From Styela clava (Eukaryota > Chordata > Ascidiacea > Stolidobranchia > Styelidae): DNA of 64,000 nucleotides. The notes beneath the pieces are model-generated. The model did no database searches, was not told the origin of the DNA, and saw nothing but the letters and a program-made list of their open reading frames with translations. Shown here piece after piece: positions 13,379-26,200 of this stretch (the first letter of the stretch is position 1; every line of letters begins with the position of its first letter). The translations under genes and the position numbers were made by a program. The DNA lies in the NCBI RefSeq assembly GCF_964204865.1, contig NC_135254.1, positions 16,807,001-16,871,000 on the forward strand, given 5' to 3'.

Positions 13379-14539
13379 TATATACCTTGATAACTTCTTC
13401 AGAATTATCTAACTCTGATGATTGGTCTCTGAAATACCTTGTTGTCATTCTCAGATCTTGTAGCAGCAAGCAAAAAAATCAGCTAAATAATTAACAACCT
13501 ACAGGATCTAGGGTTTTACAGAAATTGAATATATTTCTTTAATTGGCTGTTTCCATCAGCAAAAAATATAATTGTATGAACTATTATCCTCATCATGAGT
13601 TACAAGTCATATAACAATTAAACCCCAATCACAGTCTGAACTTCATGGCCTTTTTGAACTAGAAATTGGGTAAGCAATCAAAGACTTTAGTTTGCAAAAT
13701 GTTTTGAACTTGCGTGCAAAACGACCAATCATGTGAAAATATCCAGGCATGTTGCTCGGTTGTTAACAAACGCTAATTCATTCATTGATAATTATACCAG
13801 GGCACAGTTCTCAGAATCAAGGAAGGATGTCTCGATATCTGATTCAATAAAAAGAACCCTATCTGTTGCAAACGGAGGTCGTCTGGCACGATAGCAAGTG
13901 CGTAAGATTGTGATATGTTTGTGGCAATAATAATACAAATTAATCGTGACATGTGTCAGTCGGCAATGGACCAAAATTCTGTTCTTCCTGCGCTTTTTTG
14001 CTAAAAACTCTCGACTGCAAAAATTTTTTGTCCTTCTGTTAATCAATTTATTTTCAAATTTAAGTTCAATTATGTTTTTAGATTGCAATCCCTTTTGGTT
14101 TATTGTGCAGTACCTGCTAGTCGATTTGTAGCGATATGAAGGCCTGACTGTATCGAAAAGAAAGGGTTTGCCTTCAAAGTTATAATTGATATATTTAAAT
14201 TTGGGGGTTATGCTTGGATAACTGGGGTTTGGATCGGATAACTGTGCCCTACTGTATAATATTAATAATCAATTACGATGAACAAGTGCAGTGCTATCAC
14301 ATTCTATATAGATATAGCCTACATATATATAAGCTAAATGCGGGCCTCATCTATGTTGGATTCTTTTTACTACAGAAAAATTGCATAGACCAAATAGTTT
14401 TCAGTAAATAATGGCTCCACTAAGCTTCTACCAGCATATTTCTGTCATTCTTAATCCTCAAACAGTTGAAGAACTTAATAAGTTTTCAGCAGAAACTGCG
14501 GTTTAAAAAATTGCACAGGCGCACAGCCAGGACTTTCAA

Positions 14540-14914
14540 AGGAGGGGGTTTCAAAATCGGAAATTTCCATTGCCATCTCTAACAGTCATCGCGATTATGC
14601 CCTCTTTAAGAGCCCCCTTTTCAGCGTATAATGATTTTTCTGTCGCATAAAATATAACGAGGTTCTAAAATGTCCTTATTTATTAATTTAGTTGTGTCCA
14701 ATGTAACTCACGGTTGCGTCTCCTTATATATGAATAAAAACATTACTTTCCTAAAATATCACGGCGATCACTGATTTCTGGACTGATATAAAATCCTGTA
14801 GAGTACAATTTTATTTCATACAATGAAAAAACACGTAAAGTATATCAGTAAATCAAAAGTACATATTCATCGCCTCGAAACCCACACGGAAAAGTCGCCG
14901 CCATTACGCTAATG
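14540..14914. repeat. Diverged dispersed repeat, left of the hAT insertion
   Basis: The blocks TTATTAATTTAGTTGTG and GGTTGCGTC recur in the same order at about 15167, 15404 and 16357. The hAT element at 14915-16263 splits this repeat from its continuation at 16272. Confidence 0.5.
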
Positions 14915-16263
14915 CAGCGTTTCCCAACCTTTTTTGGTTGCGGACTATTTTCTCACCGACAAAAACCTTTGGGGACTCAACGTGCGTTTATTGCAATCGT
15001 ATCCTGTGTGAAGAAGCAATAAAACCAAACACAACAGAATTTTAACGAATTTCAAAATCGGAAATTCGCCGCAATTACGCGTTTGTCAAAAGAGCTGACT
15101 TTTTTAGTGTATAAATGGCCTTTTGTGTCGCACAATATTCAATCCATGATAATGATGAGAATTTAAAATGTCTTTCTATTTTAATTTAATTGTGTTCATG
15201 GCTCGCGGTTGCGTCGACTTATGACAAGATGAAAGCATTATTTCTTTGAAATGCCACGAAAAGTAGCGAACATATTAATGTGAGAATATATGGCCCGATT
15301 TTGTGATCTGCTTTAAATTTCCAGAAAGTACAACTTGATTTAGTACTGATTAAAAACGTAATTAAAGTATATTAGTAAATCAAAAAAAAGTATTCATCGC
15401 CTTGCTTTATATTAATTTAATTGTGATCATTATAATATACGGTTGTGTTGACGAAATAAAAGCAATACTACTCAGAAAATACCATGACAATCCGTGGACA
15501 CAAAAATGCGTGGTAAAGTGCCCGATTATATTTTGTTTTGATTTGTATTTTTGTGAATTCGACAAATCTGAGCTGTTCGTACAACACTTACGGCGCTCCA
15601 GTACTGTATGTACCAATGTGGAGGCAGTAAAGCAAAGTATCCTAAGGGCAAATGCCCTGATACGTATACTACGGTAGCACCCGAAATTCTGAGATTTGCA
15701 ATGTCTAAAAAGCGATTTTAATCGGTAGCGGACCATCATAAAACAAAACCTATGGTGTTTTACGTTTTATTTTTTGTATTTCTGCTTTTCCATTTGAAAA
15801 ATTTAGGTTGCCACCATTGACACCAGCAAAAAAATTATTCCTCGCTGCTCGAGCTCGCGAGAAACACCAATTAGCTATCCACGCGTGTGCCGACTCGTGT
15901 TTTCGTCGGGAATCCGCAAGTGAGTTGTGAAATCCAATCGTTTGATTAAGCGATGCGCAAGTGACCTGTCGCTTCACCTGTTACTAAATTTTCGAATAGT
16001 AAATTGCTATTCTAATAAGTGAATTTTCGAATATATATATGCCCAGTCCTACTCAGTATCCAGTAATTATTGACTCAATTAATGTTATGTGAATAAACTT
16101 GCTTTTTATGTTTTATGTAAATTTTAACGTAAATCGTAACTTGGCTGATGGATAAGTTCCACAAAAACGTTTGCGGCCCGCAGTGAATTTCTGGCTCGTT
16201 GCGGACTCATTCAAACGCTCTGCGGACTCTTTTGAGACCACGGACTCGGGTTGGGAAACACTG
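14915..16263. mobile_element. Non-autonomous hAT element with 8-bp target duplication
   Basis: The termini are CAGCGTTTCCCAACC and GGTTGGGAAACACTG, imperfect inverted repeats. The flanks are both CGCTAATG (14907-14914 and 16264-16271), an exact 8-bp duplication typical of hAT transposition. No transposase was recognised inside. Internal sequence at about 15390-15600 is homologous to 16360-16565 outside the element. Confidence 0.88.
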
Positions 16264-16271
16264 CGCTAATG

Positions 16272-16660
16272 GTTAAAAAGGCCGACTTTTTCAACGAATA
16301 ATGATTTTCCTGTTGTGCAAAGTACCGTAATCAATCCCTGACTGATACGGACATATTTTAAATGTATTGCTTTATTAATTTAATGGTCTTCAATTTAACC
16401 TGCGGTTGCGTCGACAAAATAAAAGCATCACCATTCTGATATGCCATGGCAATCTGCAGACATAAAAATGTGGCGTAACCTGCCGATTATATATTGTTTT
16501 GATCCGTATTATTGCTATTTTGCGAATTCGACAAAATTGAGATATACTTGTTACACTGACTCCGCTTAATCGCAATGCTGCCACTCTAATTATTTTCAAG
16601 ATAAAACTGTTCGAAAAATCCGTGAATCTGATGTAAGATCTCACGAAGTAAAATTTATTT
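16272..16660. repeat. Diverged dispersed repeat, right of the hAT insertion
   Basis: It shares, in order, GTCGACAAAATAAAAGC, a GCCGATTATAT block and GCGAATTCGACAAA with 15390-15600 inside the hAT element, at moderate identity. Confidence 0.5.
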
Positions 16661-17591
16661 CTGTACAATAAAAATTGATTGAATATACTCTAGAATAATT
16701 ATCTCTTATATCATCACAACTTGGGAAAAAGTCAGGTCCCCAACCATGTATAATGTTAACAATAAAATTTTTGACAATTTGAAGTAATGGATAAAAAGGT
16801 AAATCTTGCTCACAATTGCATCTCACACATGTACACACAGGTAATTTCCATGAGTAATTTAGCTGCACCCTCATTACAATTTATTTTGGTCGAAACCTTT
16901 CAGACTGAACCATTGGATACAGGAAATGTAAAGTCATCTATCAGTTTATTCAGATTATTCTTATATCGTCAATGACTTTGGAAAAACGACCTCATTTTCA
17001 ACCATAACTCGATCATTTATTATCCAAACTGCTCAGCAAAACATTCATGCGACACTTTTTGGCATGTTTTGGTTCTATCAGAATTATTTTAATATTGTAA
17101 TAGTCCATTTTTCTGGTAATCTGGCTATTATCCTTAACTGCCCTTCAGACAATCATTTTCCTCACTCTGTCACTGCATTAAGTTATTTCAGTCACATGGT
17201 GAGGCTAATCGCAAAGTTTACAGTTTAATCACCAATTTAATCTTGTTTATTAAAATTGAGAAGGGTCTCTGAAAATTTGTTAAAAATTGTATAAATTTTT
17301 TTAATTTACTTCACAATGATGGTATTTAGACAAGGATAACTCTAGAAGGAACGACGTTGAATAGCTGCCAGTAATTTTTTGGCAAAAATCCAAGATTATG
17401 TCCCATTGACAAAGTTGGGGATAGATTTAAACATAACAGCGTATAAATGCTAAAATAATTAGCCTCAGCAATAATCGGTGCCTTTTAGCCAAGATATGCC
17501 AGATTTAGCCCAAAGCTATTGATAATTAAACATTCATATAGGGAAATGGGGTCTCATGTAGTTTTGTACCAAAAGTAGGCCCACTTCTAGT

Positions 17592-18030
17592 GGGGTCTCG
17601 TGTAGTTTCGTACCCAATGTACTTCTAGTGGGTGTAGCATAACATTTTTTTGATATGTCAATCCTAACCACCATCTGACTACGCCATCCAAAATTACAAC
17701 GCTACGACATCACAATTACGTCATAGAGCTTGCCAAATATACGTACGATCTCCCAAAATGGCATTGGCGTCGACGATAAAGAACTGACTAACGTCATTGA
17801 TCTCTCTCGCTCATATTGAAAATTGTTGCGACGAGAAAACGAGAGAAATAGCTGTTCGATTTTGGATGCTCGTCTGAACGTCTTGGATGACAGTTCGTAT
17901 AGACAGTTCTGTGACGTCGCAGTGACATAATGTTTGGATGGGGTAGTCAGGTGGGGGTTAGGATTGACACATGAAAAAATTGTTATGCTATGTCCACTAG
18001 AAGCATGTTAGGTACGAAACATGAGACCCC
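17592..18030. mobile_element. Fold-back MITE, copy 2
   Basis: It begins GGGGTCTCGTGTAGTTTCGT and ends with the inverse, ACGAAACATGAGACCCC. The inner arms (CTGACTACGCCATCCAAA and its inverse near 17930) are also inverted. A partial extra end lies at about 17548-17591. Confidence 0.78.
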
Positions 18031-18528
18031 TTCTAGTGGGCTCATCATAACCATTTTTGCATATGTCATTCCTAACCCCCACCTGACTACTGGACTACGG
18101 CAACCAATAAATACATTATTATGATGTTACAAGTTACAACCATGCCATATACCGGTACTGATATAGCTTGCCAAAGTACCGGTTTAGATACGATCGCCCA
18201 AAATGACATCTGCCCTGACGATAACGCACTCACTAACGCCAGCATTTTTCTTGTTGTACAGTTGTATCGATATGAGAGAGATCACTATGACGAGAAACAA
18301 GAGAAAATACTGAAATAGCTTGTTCGACTTTGGGTAATCATCTGCACGTTTTGGATGACTATCAGTATATTTTGGGGGCCTTATTTTGTCACTGGGACAT
18401 CCTAGTGACATGATTTTTGGATGAGATAATTAGGTTGGGCAAGGTTACGATTGGAATATGGAAAAATCTCTACGCCACGCTCCCTAGAAGTTACCGGTAT
18501 TGTGGTACGAAACTACACGGGACCCAGG
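18031..18528. mobile_element. Fold-back MITE, copy 3, directly abutting copy 2
   Basis: It starts with TTCTAGTGGGCTCATCATAA and ends ACGAAACTACACGGGACCC. The inner blocks (CCCCCACCTGACTAC, GATATGAGAGAGATCAC) match copies 1 and 2. It is more diverged than copy 2. Confidence 0.68.
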
Positions 18529-18764
18529 GACTGTCTGACTGTGACTGTAGAGCCAATTACTTCCATCTTTTTCCTAATTATTAAAATCATAAATTTATAA
18601 AAAGTCACATACAGCAGTACAGACATTTAAGTAAAACAGAAATAACAATTACGGTACCATAGTAAATATTTCACATTGTTATTGATATATTATACGACAT
18701 TCAGACATTACTAATTGCTTGTATCTGACACAGTGAATAAAACAAATTTACGAATCTGCCAGCC

Positions 18765-21700
18765 ATGGCAAACGGATGGACATATGACCACAGCTTATAC
18801 AGTAATATTGCTGATTTTTCTAATCTCGATATTCCCCATTTTCCTCCCATGCTTCTATTTCAGTCACACACGAGTGATTTTATCAATCAGCTGATTCAAT
18901 ATCATTGTGATGCCACAATGCGGAAGCAGTGTGCTCTTGTAAAACCACTTCACGCTAAAGTTCACCGAAGTCAAATTGTGTTCGCTGAAAATTTAGAGTC
19001 AACGTAGCTTGAAAGAGAAGACAAGAGGATGGCTCCTGGCGATACAAGAAAGAAACAAAAAACTGCCGAATCCTCGTCTAGAGGAACTAAGTGGAGAAAG
19101 CGAGAACAGCGTCATTACAAACGTAAATCACGCAAGAATCCTCACAATGCTCTTGTAAGCACATCTGAAAACGTTGAAAATAACATCAGTTACGCGACAC
19201 ACCACGGGAACCAAGCACCAACCAAAGGGAAGAATGATATTAAACCTGTTGAATCGAACAGTAAGTTATTATAGAATTCACTAGTAATAATTATTGTGGT
19301 GCTATTTTGTAATGTTTTTATTCAATTGTACCCCTTCTCGGCACACTGTTCTATTTGTTAGTAGAACTGTTAAAAAAGCTGGAGGAGAAAACATTCGACA
19401 TTACATATACGATAACTGTAATTGTAATAATTCGTCTCCCGTTTTACAAATCAAAGTTTTGTATATGCCACACGTGAAACTGTTTGTAAAAATACTCGTA
19501 AGATGTATGGATGTCGTTCAAGCTGTCTGCGATGCAGTGAACAATCCCATAACATTTCAAACTAGCAATAGAACTGAGAGCTAGAAATAAAACACTGTTT
19601 TTCATGAAATCCATATACCATGGCGACAATAATATCAATGGAATGCAGATTGTGCTAACGTACAATATTCATCAGTATAAACCTGAAATTGAATATATTC
19701 ACAGAAGAATCCAAACAGCTGGTATGTGGTCAGCGGTTAACTGTAAAACCTTTCACCCGAAGCAAGCTCGGAAAAGGATCGTGGCCTGAGATACGAATAC
19801 CGCCCGAGATTGAGCGTCAGTCTGCAAAATGTGTGCAAAAGATTGTTGCGGCCAAAAACGAAAGTAACACTATTTTCGATGTTTTTAATTGAGCTTCGTT
19901 TATATTTCGCTAGAATCGACTACTAAGCCGAAAAATTTGAAGCTCTCATTTACTTTTCATAGTATTGCATGCATACGGGTAAATATATTCGCAGTTGATT
20001 ATGAAAGTTGTTGTCGATTTGCCGATTAGTGAAGTACACAAAAATAACTCAAGCGTCGTAGATTGATTGACTTCAAAGTGATGTATAATTGTTAATCTAT
20101 ATCGATATTCACGTGGAAGAAAGTGGTTTAACGTAACCATTTACTGTATCATGGAATTAACACCACTATACCCTGTGCATTTTCACTCTATGTTTTTATT
20201 TTTTCGATCCAAACAGTTTGTCGAAATTGGGACCCGCCATCGTCCAATGAGATTATTTCGCTGCCACAAAATATATCTCTACTCAAAAACAAAAGCATGC
20301 AACAACAACAACACGAACTGGGGGACCAAATGGCTTCTGACCCAAGTTTACGTGATTGGCTTCAAAGCGCAAAACGGAAGAATAAGCCAGGCGAGTCTCC
20401 GCAATTTTGGTCGTCGTATTTGAAAGTATAGAATGGATTTTACCTAGAATTGTTATATTTTTGTTAGTAGGTCATCCAAGACTAGAAAATACAAAAGAAA
20501 TTGCTGATGATTTCAAATCAGAAATGAAACAGAAACGAGAATCTGTAACGAAGAATATAAGAACAAAGTTTGAGGGTGAATTTCAAATTTGTTTGAAATT
20601 TAAGATTGTGATATGCTTGGTCAATTGGATGATAAATTTTAAAGAAAACGATGGCGGCATGGGTAACTTTTATGGCCATTTTGTGTTTTATATCGTTTTG
20701 GGCACACCTGAACTCTATCAGAAAATGTATTAGATTTTTTTACCAATCCTGAAAAAAGGTTTTTGTTAAAAAAATCATATTAATATTAAATAAAAGTCTT
20801 CATGACTGGCATACCGCATAACTGAGCAATTTAGGTCTACCGGCTTTTGTAGTGTTGTTGTAGTTCACTATACAGATCTTGAAATGGAAATATATTTTTC
20901 GGACATCTCTATATCGGTATCAAAATTTTGATCTTGTTTTAGAAATGGTTCAAAGACCCGGTTTTCCTGCAATATACTTTAAGAACTGTGACCAAATAAA
21001 CTCAATAATCATATAAGTTATTGTTAAATGTACAACCTGAATAGATTCAAATGCATTTACAGAAAGTACTTTAAAGTCTAAATCAATTGAAAATGAAGAA
21101 CAGAAGATAGACAATGAAAATAATGCAAATGAATTTGATGTAATGTCAACATTGGGGGATTTTGGTGCATCGAAGGATATTATAGTCCAAGATATGATTC
21201 ACACCACTCTGCCAGGAGTCAGGTTAAAGTCAACTATGTTAAATTTAAGATTCGACTCTTAATGAAAACCACGTATTTTTACAAGTGCTGCGCAAACTGG
21301 AGCTTTTTTTTCGAAAATTTCGAACATCATTTCGAGCGAGTCTTTAGAATTTTAGTAGGACTTGGTCTACTACGGCGATTATTATTTCATTGGAAAAAAA
21401 AATTTCACTGGCTCGTATTGATACCAATGTAAATGTCTATACATGATTAAATAAGAAGGCTTTTATGTCTTAGAAGAGACAATGTAGCTGTCTCGCATTC
21501 TGACTTGGAAGAGCAGTGACTACTTGAATTGTGATTCGGGGGAGCGGAGTTAGTTCAACTCGACTTGGAACCCGGAATTTGAAATTAGCTGCGAATCCGA
21601 TTTGACCCAAGACTCGCCGACGAATGCATACCGTTTTCAACCTAATAGCAGGATATCTGTAAAAAGTTCTTCCTTATCAATGAAGGCACATATGTCATAC

Positions 21701-22383
21701 GTGTCCACAGAAGAACTTAATTGATAGAAATCATACGCATTTGAAATATTTGAGTCTGGCTATATTACAATATAAAAAAATAATGTTTTAAGTTTATAAA
21801 GTTATTAAAGTTTCGCTGCAGTGGATGAAAAGTCTAAAATAATTGGGCATTGTTTTTTCTCTTTTGATCGATATGGTATCCGGTATTGTTGGAATGATTG
21901 TCGTTGTTGGGAAAATCGCTTTATTCCGCAACTGACAGACCATTCAATGTGCAGTGATTAAACTTGGTGCGCTAAAAATCTATTACCGGTACATACTTTT
22001 ATTTTTTCCTGGGATCCGGCTTTCGTAACCATATACTTGATTAGTGCTCTCTTGCTTTATGAAATATTATTTTAGGACTATGGACAAAATAAGAGAGGAG
22101 TTGTTGTCGATGATGAAGGCCGTTCGCTTGGATGACGATTCTTGTGAAGTAATAGTTTCAAAAATATATTTCTTTAATATTATCTATCCAATGTGCATGA
22201 TGTGACGAGGTATCTTGTATAATGTGAACTGACGGACGACTTTGATTTTTATCTTCCTTATCAAAGATACTATATGTTATTTCATACTATTCACCTTTTT
22301 ATTCAGAAGCTTTTCAGACGCAAGGCCTTCTGAACAAGGCTCTGAAAATAACCCACAAGGAGTATGAAGCTACTATGCACTGA
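18765..22383 (+). CDS. Unrecognised eight-exon gene, about 387 aa
   Basis: Exons: 18765-18938, 19008-19260, 19705-19863, 20217-20390, 20471-20575, 21063-21222, 22076-22148 and 22318-22383 (TGA). All phases join without a stop, which is the main evidence. The start GCCATGG is a strong Kozak context. The first intron is only 69 nt; reading through it gives an in-frame TAG, so it must be spliced. The intron after 20390 is modelled as GC-AG (CCAG|GCGAGT). I do not recognise the family. Visible features: a strongly basic stretch at residues about 72-105, which looks like a nuclear localisation signal; SWPEIRIPPEIERQ; a QQQQ run; a charged probable coiled coil in the 20471-21222 exons; and a conserved-looking C-terminus (LGDFGASKDIIVQDMIHTTL). 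Exons 5-8 are the most secure. Exon 1 could instead be an upstream frame, with translation starting at 19029. Confidence 0.62.
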
Positions 22384-23250
22384 GTAAAATTTTTAGCTTT
22401 GTGTTCAAACTCGTGATCCCTAGATCTCCGACCACAATATAATTAGGTTCATGGCGCCAAGTGCTATGTGTTCGTCCAGAATGAACTCCCTTAGTAATTT
22501 CAAATATGATATGTCAGAAATTTAAGTCAACACCGACCCTTTTTTACTGTGAAATATGAACCTAATCGAAATTACCTCAATACTGCTGATTTTATTGGCA
22601 TCTTAAATTCTTAACTCAACTATCGTCCATTACTTTAAAAAAAAATATAAGGAAATTTGCTCCAGGCGAGGCCACGCGCACTCAAAAATGGAAGTTTGAT
22701 ATCTGCTCAAAGTTACGGACGATCACTGAATAACAACGATTGCTATTAATTCAGTTGTTATTGTATTTATTTTCCCAGTTTTGACCACTTTCTTTTGCAT
22801 AAGGGTATTTCTTCAACTTCATCATGTTGTTCATCTCAAAAGTTTTGGACGGCGAACGACAGCTTTGACAATGGACAAACTGATACCACATCCGAAGATC
22901 GGCCAGCACAAGGCGAGATTACAAGATTTTGAAAGATAATTCTTTTATATTAAATTAACCTATGCAAAGCATTAATTATTTCGATTAAATGAAATAATCC
23001 AATACAAATGCAGATGTGCTAATTTTTCATTTAATCCACACTGATCTCGAAATAGGCCGATTTTAAGTTCGATTTTTTCTAATTATTCTAAGATGTAAAA
23101 CGTGTTTTTATCATGGTGAGCGTTTTATGAAAAAAATCCTCGTATCTGTCTAACAAAGTTGATTCAACACATCGTCGAATCAATTTAAAACGCACAGATT
23201 AAATTGTTTCAAGCATCCCTTGGTTCAAATAGATAGATTCGTGTTACCGG
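22384..23250. other. Intergenic gap
   Basis: AT-rich sequence with no gene, repeat family or RNA recognised. Confidence 0.4.
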
Positions 23251-26200
23251 ATGTTTTGTATATTTATGCCTGTCGAAAAACAAACAGATAATTGTGAAAA
23301 CGTTATTTCAGAAAACAATCCCATGCCATGGAAGAATGAAATGTTTTTCTCAAAAACATCGGTCAAAGACTTCGAGAATAAAGTACGTAACAACATGACG
23401 TCTAGAAGGTTAGTACCAGTTTATGATGCGCTGAAACATAATACTTTTATACAGCGGTATGTTTTGCGCACTCATTATAGAACGTGCAAAATTTTTTTTA
23501 TTTTTTACAAATCTTGTGCGCATGGGACGAAGTGCAATTTGAATATTCTTTTTATTTTTTCAGAAAAGTGGGTCACCAATGTAGAAAAAACAATATTGCT
23601 TGTAATTGTTTGCTGCTGGCAATGTAGGGTTTTAAAAGAATGTTTCTCGTTGTTTGGTTCAGGGGCGCAGACAGCGGGGGTATAATTATTCGATTGGAAA
23701 AAATCCCTTTTGTCCATTTCATTTTGTTTCTAAATTGTCGAGATTCCACTTTGTTGTTGTTGTATTCCGTGTACATTTGATACGTTCATGCAAGGTATGG
23801 GGATGCAATATTTCTGCCTGACTTATAACATTTGCGACAGTGCGGTAACATTCTTTTCCTCTCCTGAAAATAACTAACTCATTTATAAAACAATGGCGAG
23901 CGACATGATTAACGTTGATTACGGATTAATCGTCGACGATTAGTAGATGTTTGAAATCGGACGAGCAAAATATTCACCAAACGACGTCTGGCAAAAGGAG
24001 TTGAGCTACACGTAACTGTGGAATTTCGCTGTGAACAACGCACAAATTTTAGTTCTAACGTTTACACGCCTTACGGCGTCGTAAATTGCGCTTTTGGCGC
24101 ACTGTTTTAATTTCACCGTAATCCTGGCTGCGCCTCTGGCTTGGTTGCTAAATTGTGGTTGTTGTATTTTGGTGATATGCTGTCCTGTTCATTATCTGAC
24201 AAAGGCATTGCATACACCGGTTGTATACAATACATGTAGTAATATTGTATACATTCTCAAATAAATACAATGCAAATGAATAGTGTAAAACATAGGGTTG
24301 TCCATGGGACATATTTGTTCTGTCTTATCCCATAGCTATTTATTCCTGTTCCATTCCATCCCATGGGATTCCCATTGGAATATAATTCGATAAAGTGTTT
24401 AATTTAGGTTTAGCTTCTGCTAAATAGGACTACATGTACAAAGAGACATACAAAACAACAAAAATTACTGAGTTTGTTCAATTTGAATTCATAACTATTA
24501 TACATGTGTCCATTAGCCGCTTCACAAAGTATATTGCTAATACTGAATATATTCTGCTTTTGAGCTATGCTCAAATATATGTACACGAAATCCATAACGA
24601 AATGTTTCACCATTATTTCCCAGAAAATCATACGGTATTTTATGTCCCACGTGTCCCATGGGAAATACAAATGTATCCTGTCCCATTCCATCCCACTCAA
24701 TGGGACGTTTCCCAGGAGAATCCCATTCCCATGGACAAGCCTGGTAAAACAGACTGACATACAGAATCCAAGTTACATTGCACGCATGCCGAATCGTAGT
24801 AAATTATTCCTCATTTTTGCTCGTTTTCTTGCTTATTCTCTTCACAAATCATCGATCATTTTATAGACCTATTTTGGTGTTCCGAGGGCATGGCATACTC
24901 GGAACGATAAGTTGTCTGGTTGTTTCGCTTCATGGCTTAAGTTTAGTTTTAATTTCAACGTTCGAATCAAATTAGAAATCATTTCAAGTTAAACATCAAC
25001 TATCAACTAAAGTCAGTTAAATTAACCCAAATATGCTATAAAGTCTTGTATATATAGAATATATATATATGTGTATATATATATATATACTCGCAAATTG
25101 AATAAATCTGCAAACTGCACATTTTGTTTGTGAATAATATATATATTACCTTACATTCATTACTCCCGACCATCGTTACAGTCCTGTCAAAATGGACAAA
25201 GAAAAGTGTATTGGTGTTTCTGGTGTGTTACACAGATTTGATTTCGAACGAATGAAAACGAAAATCACCGATGAACAACAATTGGATGAGAGAAGAAAAC
25301 AGCATTCTAGTAGAGGTAGAAAACTATTTAAGATAACATATTTTTATTCACCTATCATGAAACAATATAAATTAGCATTGTTCCATTCTCTAGCACAAAT
25401 ATATTTATATAGCGACATACGTATTTTATACTGTACCTCAAAGTCTAAACCAGTGATTCCCAAAGTGGGCGATATCGCCCCCCAGTGGGCGAAAACGATA
25501 CAGAGTGGGGCGAAAAAGTCGAAGGGGGCCATTTCGCGAAACCTGTTTTATGTTCGGCGCATTTAATTCTGTAATCTGTGTGCATTCGCAGGCTTGAATC
25601 ACGTGGGCGATCACACGCGAAAGGATTTCTGGACTCGTCTTCGCAGTAAGGGACGGTAGTTGCGTATCCCAGTGGTCGGCAAAATACGGCCGGAGTAAAA
25701 TAATCTGGCCCGAGACGATTCGCTGAATGGACCTTTCCCCGACCTTTGACCGCGGAAAATTCTTCCCATACTTTACCATTTTAAAATTTTCGGGCATTGT
25801 TACGTTTTTGCATCTTGCTGATTGGCCAATGTTACGAAGTAAACAAGGAAGTCTATGTCCGGGTAAACATCCAAACGGCGGTTATGACGATGAAAATTTT
25901 TTATTTATAATCTACTCGAGGAGTAAATTACATTTTTTTACGTAACAGAATTTATCGTGAGACACGTTTGGACTAAATTTTATTATATCCTAAAAATTCT
26001 ATTGAACAGCTACTCGTTTAACGAGCCCACAATTTAATTATAATTAGACAAATGGAAACACGAAGAAAAGTTGATGCTGAGGGCAGGGGTTCAATAGCGC
26101 AGTCAATATTCGAATATATTGCAATGCAATAAGAAAATAAAATTCATATTCTATTCGAGACATTCATCACTGCTTAATTTTTGTAAGAATGTATCTTCTT

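Larger units (their letters stand above)
12541..18764. other. Repeat-rich intergenic region
   Basis: No convincing gene was found. The region holds three copies of a fold-back element (about 12926-13378, 17592-18030, 18031-18528), a 1.35-kb hAT element (14915-16263) and a diverged dispersed repeat on both sides of it. Open frames here, for example 13792-14088 (-), 15407-15739 (-) and 16390-16668 (-), fall in or near repeats and lack domains. Confidence 0.55.

Noticed and set aside
19294..19584. 96-codon frame, and a possible exon at 19362-19417, in the 387-aa gene
   Set aside because: Including it breaks the phase with the exon at 19705; joining 19260 directly to 19705 is in phase.
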